Below the pieces are notes generated by a model that saw nothing but the letters and a program-made list of their open reading frames with translations, had not been told where the DNA came from and did no database searches. From Pectobacterium aroidearum (GTDB lineage: Bacteria; Pseudomonadota; Gammaproteobacteria; Enterobacterales; Enterobacteriaceae), in the NCBI RefSeq assembly GCF_015689195.1, contig NZ_CP065044.1:1302001-1366000 (forward strand): a stretch of 64,000 nucleotides of DNA. The letters run 5' to 3'. Below, piece after piece: positions 34,696-44,736 of the stretch. How positions within the stretch are numbered: the stretch's first letter is position 1; each line of letters begins with the position of its first letter. The position numbers and the translations under genes are program-made.

Positions 34696-34727
34696 CTGGG
34701 CATTGCCCAGACTGATGTAAACATCAG
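34696..34727. promoter_or_regulatory. Two adjacent perfect hairpins in the hpt upstream region
   Basis: CTGGGC-ATT-GCCCAG (34696-34710) is followed directly by CTGATG-TAAA-CATCAG (34712-34727). They lie 80-110 bases before hpt in the divergent region with the acetyltransferase. No T-tract follows, so they are not simple terminators; operator or 5'-leader structures are possible. Confidence 0.45.
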
Positions 34728-34805
34728 CATTGGCGCATCATCGATAATGAGTCTGTAATTCTGCCGATGGTGCTGAATACCTTACTTCAAAGAGTTATCA
34801 GTATG

Positions 34806-35339
34806 ATGAAACATACCGTGGAAGTCATGATTTCTGAGCAGGAAGTGATGGCGCGGGTTACCGAACTGGGGCAACAGATCAGCGAACACTACCGTGATAG
34901 CGGCAGCGATATGGTGCTGGTAGGGCTATTACGCGGATCGTTTATCTTTATGGCCGATTTATGCCGGGCGATCGACGTCCCTCACGAAGTGGATTTCATG
35001 ACGGCATCCAGCTATGGCAGCGGTATGAACAGTACGCGCGATGTGAAGATCCTGAAAGATCTGGATGAGGATATTCGCGGCAAAGACGTGTTGATCGTTG
35101 AAGACATTATCGACTCAGGTAATACGCTGAGCAAAGTACGGGAAATTCTGCAACTGCGTGAGCCGAAATCGCTGGCTATCTGTACGCTGCTGGACAAACC
35201 AGAGCGCCGTGAAGTGGCAGTGAAGGTCGAGTGGGTGGGGTTCTCGATTCCTGATGAGTTCGTCGTGGGTTACGGTATCGACTATGCTCAGCACTATCGC
35301 CATTTACCTTACGTCGGCAAGGTTGTTCCGCAGGAATAA
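34806..35339 (+). CDS. hpt: Hypoxanthine phosphoribosyltransferase
   Basis: A 177-residue purine-salvage enzyme turning hypoxanthine (and guanine) with PRPP into IMP or GMP. The PRPP-binding motif is [14 protein letters not shown] (about 102-115); GLLRGSFIF and the flexible loop SSYGSGM are intact. The frame is open from 34767, but [10 protein letters not shown] at 34806 matches the E. coli N-terminus; the preceding ATG at 34803 is equally possible. Convergent with can, as in E. coli. Confidence 0.95.
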   Translation: MKHTVEVMISEQEVMARVTELGQQISEHYRDSGSDMVLVGLLRGSFIFMADLCRAIDVPHEVDFMTASSYGSGMNSTRDVKILKDLDEDIRGKDVLIVEDIIDSGNTLSKVREILQLREPKSLAICTLLDKPERREVAVKVEWVGFSIPDEFVVGYGIDYAQHYRHLPYVGKVVPQE

Positions 35340-35397
35340 TGACAAGACAAGGCCGATGCCATGAGCGACGCCCAGCGAGTGGGCGTCAGGCAGTGAA

Positions 35398-36039
35398 TCA
35401 AGGCAGAGAGGAAATCGCGCGGCGATAACGCTGTTCCAGCGTTTCCCGGTTGGTCGCTGTCACTTCCAGATCGCGCAGACGGCCATCCTGAATACCGTAA
35501 ACCCAACCGTGTATCGTGACTTTCTGTCCACGCTTCCATGCGGACTGCATGATGGTGGAGTGGCCGAGGTTATACACTTGCTCGACAACGTTGATTTCAC
35601 AAAGCGTGTTCAGGCGCTGTTCGGGAGGCAATTCCCCCAGCAGCGAACTATGCTTGTACCACAAATCACGGATATGCAGCAGCCAGTTGTTAATCAAACC
35701 CAGTTCTGGGTTTTCCACCGCAGCCTGAACGCCGCCGCAGCCGTAGTGGCCGCAGATGATAATGTGTTCGACTTCGAGAACTTCGACGGCATATTGCACG
35801 ACAGACAGGCAATTGAGGTCGGTGTGAATAACCAGATTTGCGACATTGCGGTGAACAAACAGTTCACCAGGCTCAAGGCTGGTCAGACTTTCCGCAGGTA
35901 CGCGACTGTCCGAGCATCCAATCCATAGAAAACGGGGACGTTGTGCCTGCGCCAGACGTTCAAAATAGCCAGGATCCTCTTCCACCATCGTTTTAGACCA
36001 AAGCTGGTTGTTCGCGATGAGCGTTTCGATTTCTTTCAT
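35398..36039 (-). CDS. can: Beta-class carbonic anhydrase
   Basis: A 213-residue zinc enzyme interconverting CO2 and bicarbonate, needed for growth in air. Zinc ligands and the regulatory Asp are C42 and D44 ([10 protein letters not shown]) and the His/Cys pair in [11 protein letters not shown] (about 98-101). [11 protein letters not shown] and the C-terminal region match E. coli Can (YadF). Convergent with hpt; the upstream gap toward yadG is filled with a 345-base palindromic repeat. Confidence 0.96.
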   Translation of the reverse strand: MKEIETLIANNQLWSKTMVEEDPGYFERLAQAQRPRFLWIGCSDSRVPAESLTSLEPGELFVHRNVANLVIHTDLNCLSVVQYAVEVLEVEHIIICGHYGCGGVQAAVENPELGLINNWLLHIRDLWYKHSSLLGELPPEQRLNTLCEINVVEQVYNLGHSTIMQSAWKRGQKVTIHGWVYGIQDGRLRDLEVTATNRETLEQRYRRAISSLP

Positions 36040-36118
36040 GAAAGTAAATGACCTGTAACAAACAAGGGGCAGTGGGGAGTAATATAAGGCAACATGCGTC
36101 GTTTGAAAAACGATAGTT

Positions 36119-36463
<345 letters not shown>

Positions 36464-36519
36464 AATTTGTCACACTTCGAACCTGTAGAACTCACTGATA
36501 ATAAGGCAATCCATTTCTT

Positions 36520-37452
36520 ATGACATATGCACTGGAACTGGCGCAATTAACCAAAACCTATCCGGGAGGCGTCAAAGCGTTACGGGGGATCGACCTGAAC
36601 GTGGAAGCGGGGGATTTCTATGCGCTGCTGGGGCCAAATGGCGCGGGAAAATCCACCACGATTGGGATTATCAGTTCGCTGGTGAACAAAACCGCCGGTA
36701 AAGTTCGCGTCTTCGGCTATGACCTTGAGCTGGATAAAGTGAATGCGAAACGCCAACTGGGGCTGGTCCCGCAGGAATTTAACTTCAACCCGTTCGAAAC
36801 GGTATCACAGATTGTGGTTAACCAGGCTGGCTACTATGGCGTGAAACGCCAGGATGCATTGCTGCGTGCCGAAAAATACCTGAAACAGCTGGATCTGTGG
36901 GAGAAACGCAGCGAAAAGGCGATGATGTTATCCGGCGGGATGAAGCGTCGTCTGATGATTGCGCGTGCGTTAATGCACGAGCCTAAACTGCTGATTCTTG
37001 ATGAACCGACCGCCGGTGTAGATATCGAATTACGTCGTTCTATGTGGGGCTTTTTGAAGGAGCTGAACGCACAGGGCACCACGATTATCCTGACGACGCA
37101 CTATCTGGAAGAAGCGGAAATGTTGTGCCGCAACATTGGGATCATCCAGCGGGGAGAGCTGGTGGAAAATACCTCAATGAAGCAGTTGCTTGGCAAGTTG
37201 AAATCAGAAACGTTTATTTTCGATCTGGCGGCGAAAAGCCCACTGCCGCAGCTTGAAGGCTACACGTTCCGCCTGACGGACACGTCAACGCTGGAAGTCG
37301 ATGTGATGCGTGAGCAAGGTCTGAATGCGCTATTCAGCCAGTTGAACGCACAGGGGATAACGATATTAAGTATGCGTAATAAAGCGAACCGGTTGGAAGA
37401 GCTGTTTGTCACGCTGGTGAATGGGACAAGCGGTAAGGGAGATAAGGCATGA
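36520..37452 (+). CDS. yadG: ABC-2 type transporter ATPase YadG
   Basis: A 310-residue ATP-binding subunit. Walker A GPNGAGKST (about 39-47), signature LSGGMKRRLMIARAL, Walker B LLILDEPTAGVD and switch His in LTTHYLEEAEMLC are all canonical. The substrate of YadGH is not known; the family resembles drug or polysaccharide exporters. The gene overlaps yadH by 4 bases (ATGA type), so the two subunits are translationally coupled. Confidence 0.94.
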   Translation: MTYALELAQLTKTYPGGVKALRGIDLNVEAGDFYALLGPNGAGKSTTIGIISSLVNKTAGKVRVFGYDLELDKVNAKRQLGLVPQEFNFNPFETVSQIVVNQAGYYGVKRQDALLRAEKYLKQLDLWEKRSEKAMMLSGGMKRRLMIARALMHEPKLLILDEPTAGVDIELRRSMWGFLKELNAQGTTIILTTHYLEEAEMLCRNIGIIQRGELVENTSMKQLLGKLKSETFIFDLAAKSPLPQLEGYTFRLTDTSTLEVDVMREQGLNALFSQLNAQGITILSMRNKANRLEELFVTLVNGTSGKGDKA

Positions 37453-38219
37453 TGCATTTGTATTGGGTGGCGCTACAGAGTATCTGGGTGAAAGAAGTTA
37501 CCCGATTTGGGCGTATCTGGATTCAGACGCTGGTGCCGCCAGTGATCACCATGACGCTGTATTTTATTATTTTTGGCAACTTGATTGGTTCACGCATTGG
37601 CGAAATGCATGGTTTTACCTACATGCAGTTTATCGTGCCGGGTTTGATCATGATGGCGGTGATCACCAACGCGTATGCCAATGTGGCCTCTTCCTTCTTC
37701 AGCGCCAAGTTTCAACGCAATATTGAGGAACTGCTGGTTGCACCAGTGCCGACTCACGTGATTATCGCGGGCTATGTTGGCGGGGGTATCGCTCGTGGCC
37801 TGTGCGTGGGAGTTTTGGTAACGGCGGTATCGCTGTTCTTCGTCCCGCTGCACGTTCATGCCTGGTGGGTCATTGTTCTGACGCTGTTATTGACGGCAAT
37901 GCTGTTCTCGCTGGCGGGATTATTGAACGCGGTATTTGCGAAAACCTTTGATGATATCAGCCTGATTCCGACGTTTGTGTTAACGCCGCTGACCTATCTG
38001 GGCGGGGTGTTTTACTCACTGACGCTGCTGCCACCGTTCTGGCAGGCTGTGTCTAAACTGAACCCGGTGGTGTACATGATTAGCGGCTTCCGTTACGGTT
38101 TCCTCGGAATTCAGGACGTGCCGCTGCTATTCACGATGTCGGTACTGATTGCCTTTATCGTGGTGTTTTATCTGCTGGTCTGGTGGCTGATTGAACGCGG
38201 GCGCGGGTTGCGGACGTAG
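37449..38219 (+). CDS. yadH: ABC-2 type transporter permease YadH
   Basis: A 256-residue inner-membrane protein with about six hydrophobic segments and the ABC-2 pattern (VPGLIMMAVITNAYANVASSFF region, then LTPLTYLGGVFYS and NPVVYMISGFRYGFLG near the C-terminus). It pairs with YadG, whose gene it overlaps by 4 bases. Exporter substrate unknown. Followed by a hairpin terminator before the convergent panD. Confidence 0.94.
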   Translation: MMHLYWVALQSIWVKEVTRFGRIWIQTLVPPVITMTLYFIIFGNLIGSRIGEMHGFTYMQFIVPGLIMMAVITNAYANVASSFFSAKFQRNIEELLVAPVPTHVIIAGYVGGGIARGLCVGVLVTAVSLFFVPLHVHAWWVIVLTLLLTAMLFSLAGLLNAVFAKTFDDISLIPTFVLTPLTYLGGVFYSLTLLPPFWQAVSKLNPVVYMISGFRYGFLGIQDVPLLFTMSVLIAFIVVFYLLVWWLIERGRGLRT

Positions 38220-38231
38220 TATGTGAATGAG

Positions 38232-38256
38232 AAGGCGGTGGTAACACCGCCTTTTG
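38232..38256 (+). terminator. Terminator of yadGH
   Basis: AAGGCGGTG (38232-38240), loop GTAA, CACCGCCTT (38245-38253), then TTGC. The same hairpin could end panD transcription from the other strand. Confidence 0.75.
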
Positions 38257-38264
38257 CTTAGCGA

Positions 38265-38645
38265 TCAGGCAACCTGAACCGGAATCGCTTTGGCCTGACG
38301 TTGCAGCTCGTTATCGCCAGAGAAATAAGCAACCTTGGGGTTGTGGCTTCTGGCTTGCTCGTCGGACATCTGCACATAGGAACAGATAATCAGTTTGTCG
38401 CCCACGCAGGCAAGGCGAGCGGCGGCGCCGTTTACGGAGATAATGCGTGAACCTCTTTCTCCCGCAATCGCGTAGGTAGAGAAACGCTGACCGTTATCAA
38501 CGTTGTAGATATCAATCGCTTCGTATTCCAGAATGCCAGCGGCATCCATGAAATCCTGATCGATGGCGCAAGAGCCTTCATAATGCAAGTCAGCCTGAGT
38601 CACTTTGACCCGGTGCAGCTTGCCTTGCAGCATGGTACGTATCAT
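38265..38645 (-). CDS. panD: Aspartate 1-decarboxylase proenzyme
   Basis: A 126-residue pyruvoyl enzyme producing beta-alanine for pantothenate synthesis. Self-cleavage between G24 and S25 is visible in HYEGSCAID. Length and sequence match E. coli PanD. The frame begins at 38666, but the ATG at 38645 is preceded by GAGGTAAC and gives [13 protein letters not shown]. It lies 17 bases after panC, so panB, panC and panD form one operon here without the yadD insertion of E. coli. Confidence 0.96.
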   Translation of the reverse strand: MIRTMLQGKLHRVKVTQADLHYEGSCAIDQDFMDAAGILEYEAIDIYNVDNGQRFSTYAIAGERGSRIISVNGAAARLACVGDKLIICSYVQMSDEQARSHNPKVAYFSGDNELQRQAKAIPVQVA

Positions 38646-38662
38646 CGCTTTGTTACCTCGGT

Positions 38663-39517
38663 TCATACAGTCAAATCGACCTGGTGGTTATCAATCAATC
38701 TGGCCTTGCCTAACCAGGCAGCCATCAAAATCACTGCTCGTGTGCTGGCAGTGTTCAGCGGTTGTAGCGTATCAGCATCGCGGATGAATAGTTCATCAGG
38801 CGTAAAGCCCGCTTCGCGCAACTGCTCTGCGGTTTGTTCCAGCATGGTCTCTATCTGGCGATCGCCGTTGTCCAACTGCGCTGAAAGCGCCATCATCAGC
38901 TGATAAAGTATGGGTGCCAGTTGGCGTTCTTCAGCACTGAGATAACCATTACGCGAGCTCAATGCCAAACCGTCTTTGGCACGCACGATAGGGACACCGA
39001 TGATATCAATGTCATAACCCATATCGCGGACGAGCTGCCGAATCAGCGCTAACTGCTGGTAATCTTTTTCACCGAAGCAGGCTACATCCGGCTGTACCAG
39101 ATTGAACAGCTTGCTGACGATGGTGGCTACGCCGCGAAAATGGCCGGGACGGCTGGCGCCTTCCAACATAGAAGACAGTCCAGGCACATCGACAAACGTT
39201 TGCGACTCCAGTCCATTTGGGTATATCACATCCGGGCTCGGTGCGAAAACCAGATCGGCACCGCGGCGATTCAATTTCTCGCAGTCTTCCTGCAACGTCC
39301 GGGGGTAGCGGGCTAAATCATCTGGCCGCTCAAACTGCATGGGATTGACAAAAACGCTGACAATAACGATATCGGCGCGAGCTCTGGCTTCATCGACCAG
39401 CGTCATGTGCCCGTCATGCAAGTTACCCATGGTGGGAACCAAAGCAATGCGTTTCCCTTCCTGACGCCAGCGACGGACTTCGCGGCGCAGCAGCAGAGGG
39501 GTTTCGATTATTAACAC
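38663..39517 (-). CDS. panC: Pantothenate synthetase
   Basis: A 284-residue ATP-dependent ligase joining pantoate and beta-alanine. The HIGH-like ATP site is [12 protein letters not shown], and [13 protein letters not shown] carries the KMSKS-like SSRN motif; [14 protein letters not shown] and [16 protein letters not shown] match the family. The frame is open up to 39547, but the family N-terminus [16 protein letters not shown] begins at a GTG at 39517 with GGAG seven bases before it. The upstream gap to panB is occupied by a palindromic repeat. Confidence 0.96.
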
Positions 39518-39534
39518 ACTCGTACTCCTAAAAA

Positions 39535-39663
<129 letters not shown>

Positions 39664-39688
39664 GTCCGATTAACGGAATGCTCGTTTT

Positions 39689-40486
39689 TTAATGAAATGA
39701 ATGTTCTTCGGCCGGATAGATACCCTGTTCGACTTCTTGTGCATACAGGCCTACCGCCGCGCGGATATCACCGCCGCTTTGCGCCAGAAAGTTCTTGGCA
39801 AACTTAGGCGTTTTGTCACCGGTAATGCCGAAAGCATCATGCATAACCAGAATCTGCCCGTCGGTAACGTTGCCTGCGCCAATGCCGATCACTGGAATCG
39901 ATAGCGCGTCGGTGACGCGTTTAGCCAGCGCGACCGGTACGCATTCCAGCACGAGCAGCTGCGCTCCTGCTTCTTCAAGCGCGAGCGCATCAGCTAGCAG
40001 TTGATTAGCATCGCTTTCGCTCCGCCCCTGAATTTTATAGCCACCGAAGATGTTAACGGACTGCGGCGTCAGACCCAAATGACCGCAAACTGGCACGGCG
40101 CGTTCGGTCAGCATTTTTACCGTCGGTGCAAGCCAGCTTCCGCCTTCCAGTTTCACCATATTCGCGCCTGCGCGCATTAGCTCTGCGGCCTGGCTGAAGG
40201 TTTGTTCCGGTGTGGCATAGGTCATAAAAGGCATGTCGGAGAGAACCAGCGCCAGCGGTGCGCCACGGCGAACACATTGGGTGTGGTAAACGATATCGCT
40301 GGTGGTTACAGGTAAGGTGGAATCGTGACCCTGCACGGTCATGCCCAGTGAGTCACCTACCAGCATCACACGGATGCCTTGTTCAAAAAACAGGCGAGAG
40401 AAGCTGGCGTCGTAAGCCGTAATCGTAGCGAATTTTCGCTGCTCTTGTTTCCATTGGCGCAAATGGGAGATAGTCGTCGGTTTCAT
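39689..40486 (-). CDS. panB: 3-methyl-2-oxobutanoate hydroxymethyltransferase
   Basis: A 265-residue enzyme making ketopantoate from 2-oxoisovalerate and methylenetetrahydrofolate. Family motifs: [50 protein letters not shown] and [20 protein letters not shown]. Length close to E. coli PanB (264). First gene of panBCD; the next gene panC starts after a palindromic repeat. Confidence 0.97.
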   Translation of the reverse strand: MKPTTISHLRQWKQEQRKFATITAYDASFSRLFFEQGIRVMLVGDSLGMTVQGHDSTLPVTTSDIVYHTQCVRRGAPLALVLSDMPFMTYATPEQTFSQAAELMRAGANMVKLEGGSWLAPTVKMLTERAVPVCGHLGLTPQSVNIFGGYKIQGRSESDANQLLADALALEEAGAQLLVLECVPVALAKRVTDALSIPVIGIGAGNVTDGQILVMHDAFGITGDKTPKFAKNFLAQSGGDIRAAVGLYAQEVEQGIYPAEEHSFH

Positions 40487-40555
40487 GACGGTCTTCCTAT
40501 GTCAATAGGGCGAAGAATTGAGGGGGACATTCTAATGTAAGCTGACGAGTAGCGA

Positions 40556-40590
40556 TATACCCGTCGCGCTTCAATCTGCTTGTAGGTAGG
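40556..40590. repeat. Fragment of the palindromic repeat family (left end only)
   Basis: TATACCCGTC followed by GCGCTTCAATCTGCTTGTAG is a diverged copy of the left end of the elements at 39536 and 44473. No matching right end is visible before the folK stop at 40603. Confidence 0.5.
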
Positions 40591-40602
40591 CTTTATTATG
40601 GC

Positions 40603-41100
40603 TTAGGCGGGATTGCTGTTGTCCCACAATGTCAGACCGTTGCGATCGACATGGGTTAGCCGTTGGGCGAGTGTTTCACCGTCGGGGAATGTCAGTTCAG
40701 GGGCGATTTCCGCGAGCGGGTAGAGCATGAATTCGCGATTCTTCATGTCGTAATGCGGCACGGTCAGGCGTTCAGTCTGGATGACGGTATCGCTGAACAG
40801 CAGAATGTCCAAATCCAACGTGCGCGGCCCCCAGCGGTGTTCCTTACGTTCACGGCCTTGTTCCAGCTCGATTGCCTGTGTGCGATCGAGAAGCGACTCG
40901 GGGGCTAATTCAGTTTCCAGCTCAACGACGGCATTCAGGTAATCCGGCTGATCCTGCGGGCCGAGCGGACGACTACGGTAAAACGAGGAGCAGTGAACGA
41001 CGCGGGTTTGTGGAATCGCATCCAGCGCAGCCAGTGCAGCGCGTACCTGTTGCAAAGGCTGGGCAAGGTTGCTGCCCAGCGCCAGATACACTCGTGCCAT
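40603..41100 (-). CDS. folK: 2-amino-4-hydroxy-6-hydroxymethyldihydropteridine pyrophosphokinase (HPPK)
   Basis: A 165-residue folate-pathway kinase that transfers pyrophosphate to the pterin. The signature YLALGSNLAQPLQQV and the metal/ATP motif GPRTLDLDILLFSD are intact, with YRSRPLGPQDQPDYLNAV and PHYDMKNREFMLYPLAEIAP. Its ATG overlaps the pcnB stop by one base (TGATG), so translation is coupled. Together with panB this is the usual enterobacterial order. Confidence 0.96.
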   Translation of the reverse strand: MARVYLALGSNLAQPLQQVRAALAALDAIPQTRVVHCSSFYRSRPLGPQDQPDYLNAVVELETELAPESLLDRTQAIELEQGRERKEHRWGPRTLDLDILLFSDTVIQTERLTVPHYDMKNREFMLYPLAEIAPELTFPDGETLAQRLTHVDRNGLTLWDNSNPA

Positions 41101-42515
41101 CAGGCTTGATCCCTGCGTGTCGTAGTCGGTTTACGCGGGCGGCGAGGGCGGGAGCGACGGTGTGGCGTCGGGCCATCATCCAACGATTTCAGCATGTTTT
41201 GCTGGCGTGGCGGCGCAGCAACCTGGAATTCCCCCCACCACTGAGCCAGACGCAGCAGCTCCTGATGGTTTTCAATTTCGGCACGCAGGCAAAGCAGGTC
41301 ATACGCGGCACGGAATTTAGGATGTTCCATCAGCTTATAAGCGCGTTTACCCTGACGACGAGACAGACGCGTTTGCAGTTGCCAGATATCACGGACTAAC
41401 GAAGTAATGCGTTTAGGAATCGCCAGAGAACGGCATTGTTCATCCAGTACATCGTTTGTTGCCAGTGAGAAGGCATCAAAGTAGGCCAGACCACTTTCCT
41501 GAGCCAGCTTTTGTGCATGTTCAATCAGCGGGTACCACAGCATGGCAGAGAACAAAAATGCCGGATTGACCCGCATATTGTTTTGCAGGCGCTGATCGGT
41601 ATTTTTCAATACCTGTGCAACCATACGCTCCAGCGTAGAATCGCCGTTTGGTGTGAAATAGCGACTCAACAGCGGGAAAAGCGGCTGGAACAGCTGATAT
41701 TCACACAGCATTTTATAGGTTGGATAGCCATGCCCTGACTGAAGCAGCTTCAGCGACTCTTCAAACATACGCGCAGCAGGGATATCGTGCAGCAGCGAGG
41801 CCAGACGAGGAATTGGTTCGGCGGTTTCCGGGCTGACCGTCATGTTCAGCTTGGCGGCAAAACGGACGGCGCGCAGCATACGCACCGGGTCTTCACGGTA
41901 GCGTGTTTCAGGATCGCCAATCATACGGATGACGCCCTGACGCAGATCGTTCAGGCCACCGGTATAGTCACGGACGCTGAAATCAGCGATGCTGTAATAG
42001 AGGCTATTGATCGAGAAATCGCGACGCTGGGCGTCTTCTTCAACCGAGCCGAAAATATTGTCGCGTAGCAGCATGCCGCTCTGTGCCTGCTGAGAAGAAT
42101 TCTTGGTTTCCTGCTGTTCCTGATGCTGATCGTGGTGACCACGGAACGTGGCAACTTCAATCACCTCTGGCCCGAACATAATATGGGCGAGACGGAAACG
42201 ACGTCCAACCAAGCGGCAGTTGCGGAACAACTTGCGCACCTGATCGGGTGTGGCGTTAGTGGTGATATCAAAATCCTTCGGCTTTTTACCCAGCAGCAGG
42301 TCGCGTACGCCGCCGCCAACCAGATAAGCCTCGTAGCCCGCTTTGTTCAGGCGATAAAGTACTTTCAGCGCGTTATCGCTGATGTCGCTGCGTGAAATAG
42401 TGTGTTGGTCACGCGGAATCACCGTCAGATGCTGATGTGGTTCCTCTAATTCGACCATGTCGTTCTCACGATTCAGTACTTTACGGCAAAAATTAGCAAC
42501 TCGGGAAAAGATAAT
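41100..42515 (-). CDS. pcnB: Poly(A) polymerase I, probable AUU start
   Basis: A 471-residue nucleotidyltransferase that adds 3' poly(A) tails and so promotes RNA decay. Catalytic motif [24 protein letters not shown] (GG plus the two catalytic Asp in DFD), [30 protein letters not shown] and [19 protein letters not shown]; a basic tail ([16 protein letters not shown]) binds RNA. No ATG fits the conserved N-terminus: the sequence [13 protein letters not shown] corresponds to E. coli [13 protein letters not shown], whose start is AUU, and an ATT sits at 42515 with GAGGT before it. Alternatives are GTG 42548 or ATG 42458. Followed by folK with a one-base overlap. Confidence 0.93.
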   Translation of the reverse strand: MIFSRVANFCRKVLNRENDMVELEEPHQHLTVIPRDQHTISRSDISDNALKVLYRLNKAGYEAYLVGGGVRDLLLGKKPKDFDITTNATPDQVRKLFRNCRLVGRRFRLAHIMFGPEVIEVATFRGHHDQHQEQQETKNSSQQAQSGMLLRDNIFGSVEEDAQRRDFSINSLYYSIADFSVRDYTGGLNDLRQGVIRMIGDPETRYREDPVRMLRAVRFAAKLNMTVSPETAEPIPRLASLLHDIPAARMFEESLKLLQSGHGYPTYKMLCEYQLFQPLFPLLSRYFTPNGDSTLERMVAQVLKNTDQRLQNNMRVNPAFLFSAMLWYPLIEHAQKLAQESGLAYFDAFSLATNDVLDEQCRSLAIPKRITSLVRDIWQLQTRLSRRQGKRAYKLMEHPKFRAAYDLLCLRAEIENHQELLRLAQWWGEFQVAAPPRQQNMLKSLDDGPTPHRRSRPRRPRKPTTTRRDQA

Positions 42516-42651
42516 ACACCTCGATAGTGATGGATAAATCAACGGCACAGCAAAAAACGTCCGGGAGACATTTTTGACATCGCCCCGGTGACGGCCTGCA
42601 AGGGTGACGGCTAAGAATGGCGCGTCACTAAAAATAGCGGCTAATCATAGC

Positions 42652-43692
42652 TCACCAATGCCCCTTTGAGAATGCTGATGTGATCGCGGACGCGTTTATT
42701 GCCGCCTGTAGCGGGATGACATCAAGGGACCAGTGCGCGACAGACCATGCCAGCAGTGCAGAAAGCGTCATGTCCTGAGCGTGTTCCGGCAGCGGTTGAT
42801 GCAAAAATTGCAGTGCGGCAAGCAGCACGGGACGCGGATCGCTAGTCGGTAACGCCGGTGCATGATTTTGTTTGGAAAGCTTATTTCCGTCTGTATTCAG
42901 AACCAGCGGCAGATGAACATAGGTCGGGATCGCATAGCCTAACTGCTGATAGAGCGAAATTTGTCGGACTGTTGGCTCGATGAGATCGGCGCCGCGTACG
43001 ATCTCCGTAATACCCTGATCGTTATCGTCGATCACGACGGCCAGATTATAGGCAAATAGTCCGTCGCGGCGGTGAATAATAAAATCTTCCTGCGCGAGTG
43101 CCGTGTCGGCATACAACTCACCACGCAATCTATCGTGAAAATGGAATACTGGCGTCGTTTGGCGCAGGCGTAGTGCGGCGTTGTCGGCGGGAAGATTACG
43201 CGTCCGACAATAGCCGTCATAGTGCCCACCTAGCTGCTGAATACGGCTACGCGTACAGGTGCAGTAATAACTCATTCCCTGCTGTTGTAACTGCTGAAGA
43301 ATCTCACGGTAACGTGCATGGCGTTGTGACTGGTAAATCACATCGCCGTCCCAGTACAGGCCGTAGTGTTCTAACTGGGCAAGTATGCGGGAGGCGGCAC
43401 CGGGAATTTCCCGTGGCGGATCGATGTCTTCAATGCGTACCAGCCAACGCCCTTGTTGGGAACGCGCTTGCAGATAACTACCCAGTGCGGCGATGAGTGA
43501 GCCAAAATGCAGATCGCCAGAGGGAGAAGGCGCAAAACGTCCGACATAGTGGTCGGTTTCAGTAAAGGGTGGTGATTCAGGAGAAGGGCTGGTTTCAGCA
43601 AGACGATTAATTTCAGTAAAACTATTAGCTTCAGTAAAACCATTAATTTCAGCAAAACGGTTTTTTTCGGTACAACCAGCGGTTCCAGACAT
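42652..43692 (-). CDS. gluQ: Glutamyl-Q tRNA(Asp) synthetase with N-terminal hexapeptide repeats
   Basis: A 346-residue paralogue of the glutamyl-tRNA synthetase catalytic domain, attaching glutamate to queuosine 34 of tRNA-Asp. Core from about residue 49: [20 protein letters not shown] (HIGH-like), zinc site YYCTCTRSR with DGYC, and [10 protein letters not shown] (KMSKS-like). Residues 11-46 precede the core and consist of six hexapeptides of the type N-x-F-T-E-I, encoded by 18-bp repeats. There is no in-frame ATG, GTG or TTG between M1 and the core, so the repeats should be translated. The ATG has only a weak ribosome site. Downstream of dksA, as in E. coli. Confidence 0.93.
   Translation of the reverse strand: MSGTAGCTEKNRFAEINGFTEANSFTEINRLAETSPSPESPPFTETDHYVGRFAPSPSGDLHFGSLIAALGSYLQARSQQGRWLVRIEDIDPPREIPGAASRILAQLEHYGLYWDGDVIYQSQRHARYREILQQLQQQGMSYYCTCTRSRIQQLGGHYDGYCRTRNLPADNAALRLRQTTPVFHFHDRLRGELYADTALAQEDFIIHRRDGLFAYNLAVVIDDNDQGITEIVRGADLIEPTVRQISLYQQLGYAIPTYVHLPLVLNTDGNKLSKQNHAPALPTSDPRPVLLAALQFLHQPLPEHAQDMTLSALLAWSVAHWSLDVIPLQAAINASAITSAFSKGHW
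43555..43662 (-). repeat. Six 18-bp in-frame tandem repeats in gluQ
   Basis: Units encode [30 protein letters not shown] and PPFTET. The first four are well conserved at DNA level (pattern AAT-NNT-TTT-ACT-GAA-ATT), the last two degenerate. The repeat count could vary between strains by slippage, in frame. Confidence 0.85.
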
Positions 43693-43781
43693 AAGAGGTT
43701 GGTGCTATCTCGTCAGCGTTTTATCCAGACAAGAAGATAGAGTGATGAACATCATTCATCAGCGGTAACATGCCTGGAGCC

Positions 43782-43802
43782 GGCTCCTGCGGGGCAGGAG
43801 CC
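43782..43802 (-). terminator. Hairpin after dksA, possible terminator
   Basis: GGCTCCTGC (43782-43790), CCC-type 3-base loop and GCAGGAGCC (43794-43802) form a perfect 9-bp GC-rich stem just after the dksA stop. No T-tract follows, so termination or an RNA-processing role remains open. Confidence 0.45.
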
Positions 43803-43819
43803 GATTCTGAGCAGGAAGA

Positions 43820-44275
43820 TTATCCTGCCATTTGCTTTTCGCGTATCTCTGCCAATGTTTTGCAGTCGATACACAGATCGGCGGTCGGACGTGCTTCCAG
43901 ACGGCGGATGCCAATCTCGACGCCACAGGATTCGCAGAATCCGAAATCCTCTTCTTCGATTTTCACCAGTGTTTTGGCGATTTTCTTGATCAGTTTGCGC
44001 TCACGGTCACGGTTACGCAGTTCGAGACTGAACTCTTCTTCCTGCGCAGCACGATCCACGGGATCGGGGAAATTAGCGGCTTCATCGCGCATGTGCGATA
44101 CAGTTCGATCCACTTCATCCATGAGTTGGTTGCGCCATGCTTCAAGAATACGCTTGAAATGAGCCAGCTGAGCGTCGTTCATATACTCTTCGCCCGGCTT
44201 CTCCTGGTACGGCTCTACTCCGGCAATTGCGAGAATGCTCAGAGAAGATGTCTTACGGTTTTGCCCTTCTTGCAT
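43820..44275 (-). CDS. dksA: RNA polymerase-binding transcription factor DksA
   Basis: A 151-residue secondary-channel factor that, with ppGpp, represses rRNA promoters such as P1 and activates amino acid genes. The coiled coil (about 35-110) has the catalytic tip Asp residues in [11 protein letters not shown], and the zinc finger is CESCG with CIDCK. Start at 44275 ([12 protein letters not shown]) with GGAGAAG upstream; the frame is open to 44305. Length and sequence equal E. coli DksA. Encoded upstream of gluQ. Confidence 0.97.
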   Translation of the reverse strand: MQEGQNRKTSSLSILAIAGVEPYQEKPGEEYMNDAQLAHFKRILEAWRNQLMDEVDRTVSHMRDEAANFPDPVDRAAQEEEFSLELRNRDRERKLIKKIAKTLVKIEEEDFGFCESCGVEIGIRRLEARPTADLCIDCKTLAEIREKQMAG

Positions 44276-44472
44276 GTTGCTTCTCCTACATAACACGACA
44301 CGCATAATACCCTTTTATGCAGTGAAGTTGCGGCGTTGTCGACCAGAACTTCAGCTATCTGGGTATATCGGCCCCAAAGGGGGAAAAAACAGGCCGCTAT
44401 AAATAGCAGATGGAGATGGGGTTGGCAATGCTTCCTGACACCGGCCTGATAAAGTGTGAGGAACAACCTGCT

Positions 44473-44668
44473 TATACCTGTCATACTTCAAGTTGCATGT
44501 GCGTTGGCTTCGTTTAGTCACCCGAATCACTTACCTATGTAAGTGATTCGGGACTCCTTCCCTTGCCGCATTACGAGACTCATAAATGAGCCTCGCCCTT
44601 ACGGGCCAACGCTTTGCATTGTTCAAAACGCTAACGTTTTGTCCTGAAACTCGAATTATTTAGGGTAA
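44473..44668. repeat. Modular palindromic repeat, medium form (about 196 bp)
   Basis: Starts TATACCTGTCATACTTCAAG, ends TGAAACTCGAATTATTTAGG plus GTA. The central hairpin CCCGAATCACTTAC and GTAAGTGATTCGGG is a perfect 14-bp inverted repeat. The right half (GAGACTCATAAATGAGCCTC, CAAAACGCTAACGTTTTG) is shared with the large form at 36119 and absent from the minimal form at 39536. It fills much of the 460-base gap between sfsA and dksA; the remainder holds the dksA promoter region, in which no hexamers are clear. Confidence 0.8.
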
Positions 44669-44736
44669 CCATTAAATAATAAACAATGTGTTACGCCTTT
44701 GGTGGTACGTTCGGCGTGTTATGCAATGCTTGTGTG

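Noticed and set aside
43555-43662. Possible CRISPR-like array
   Set aside because: The 18-bp units are tandem without spacers and are in frame with gluQ.
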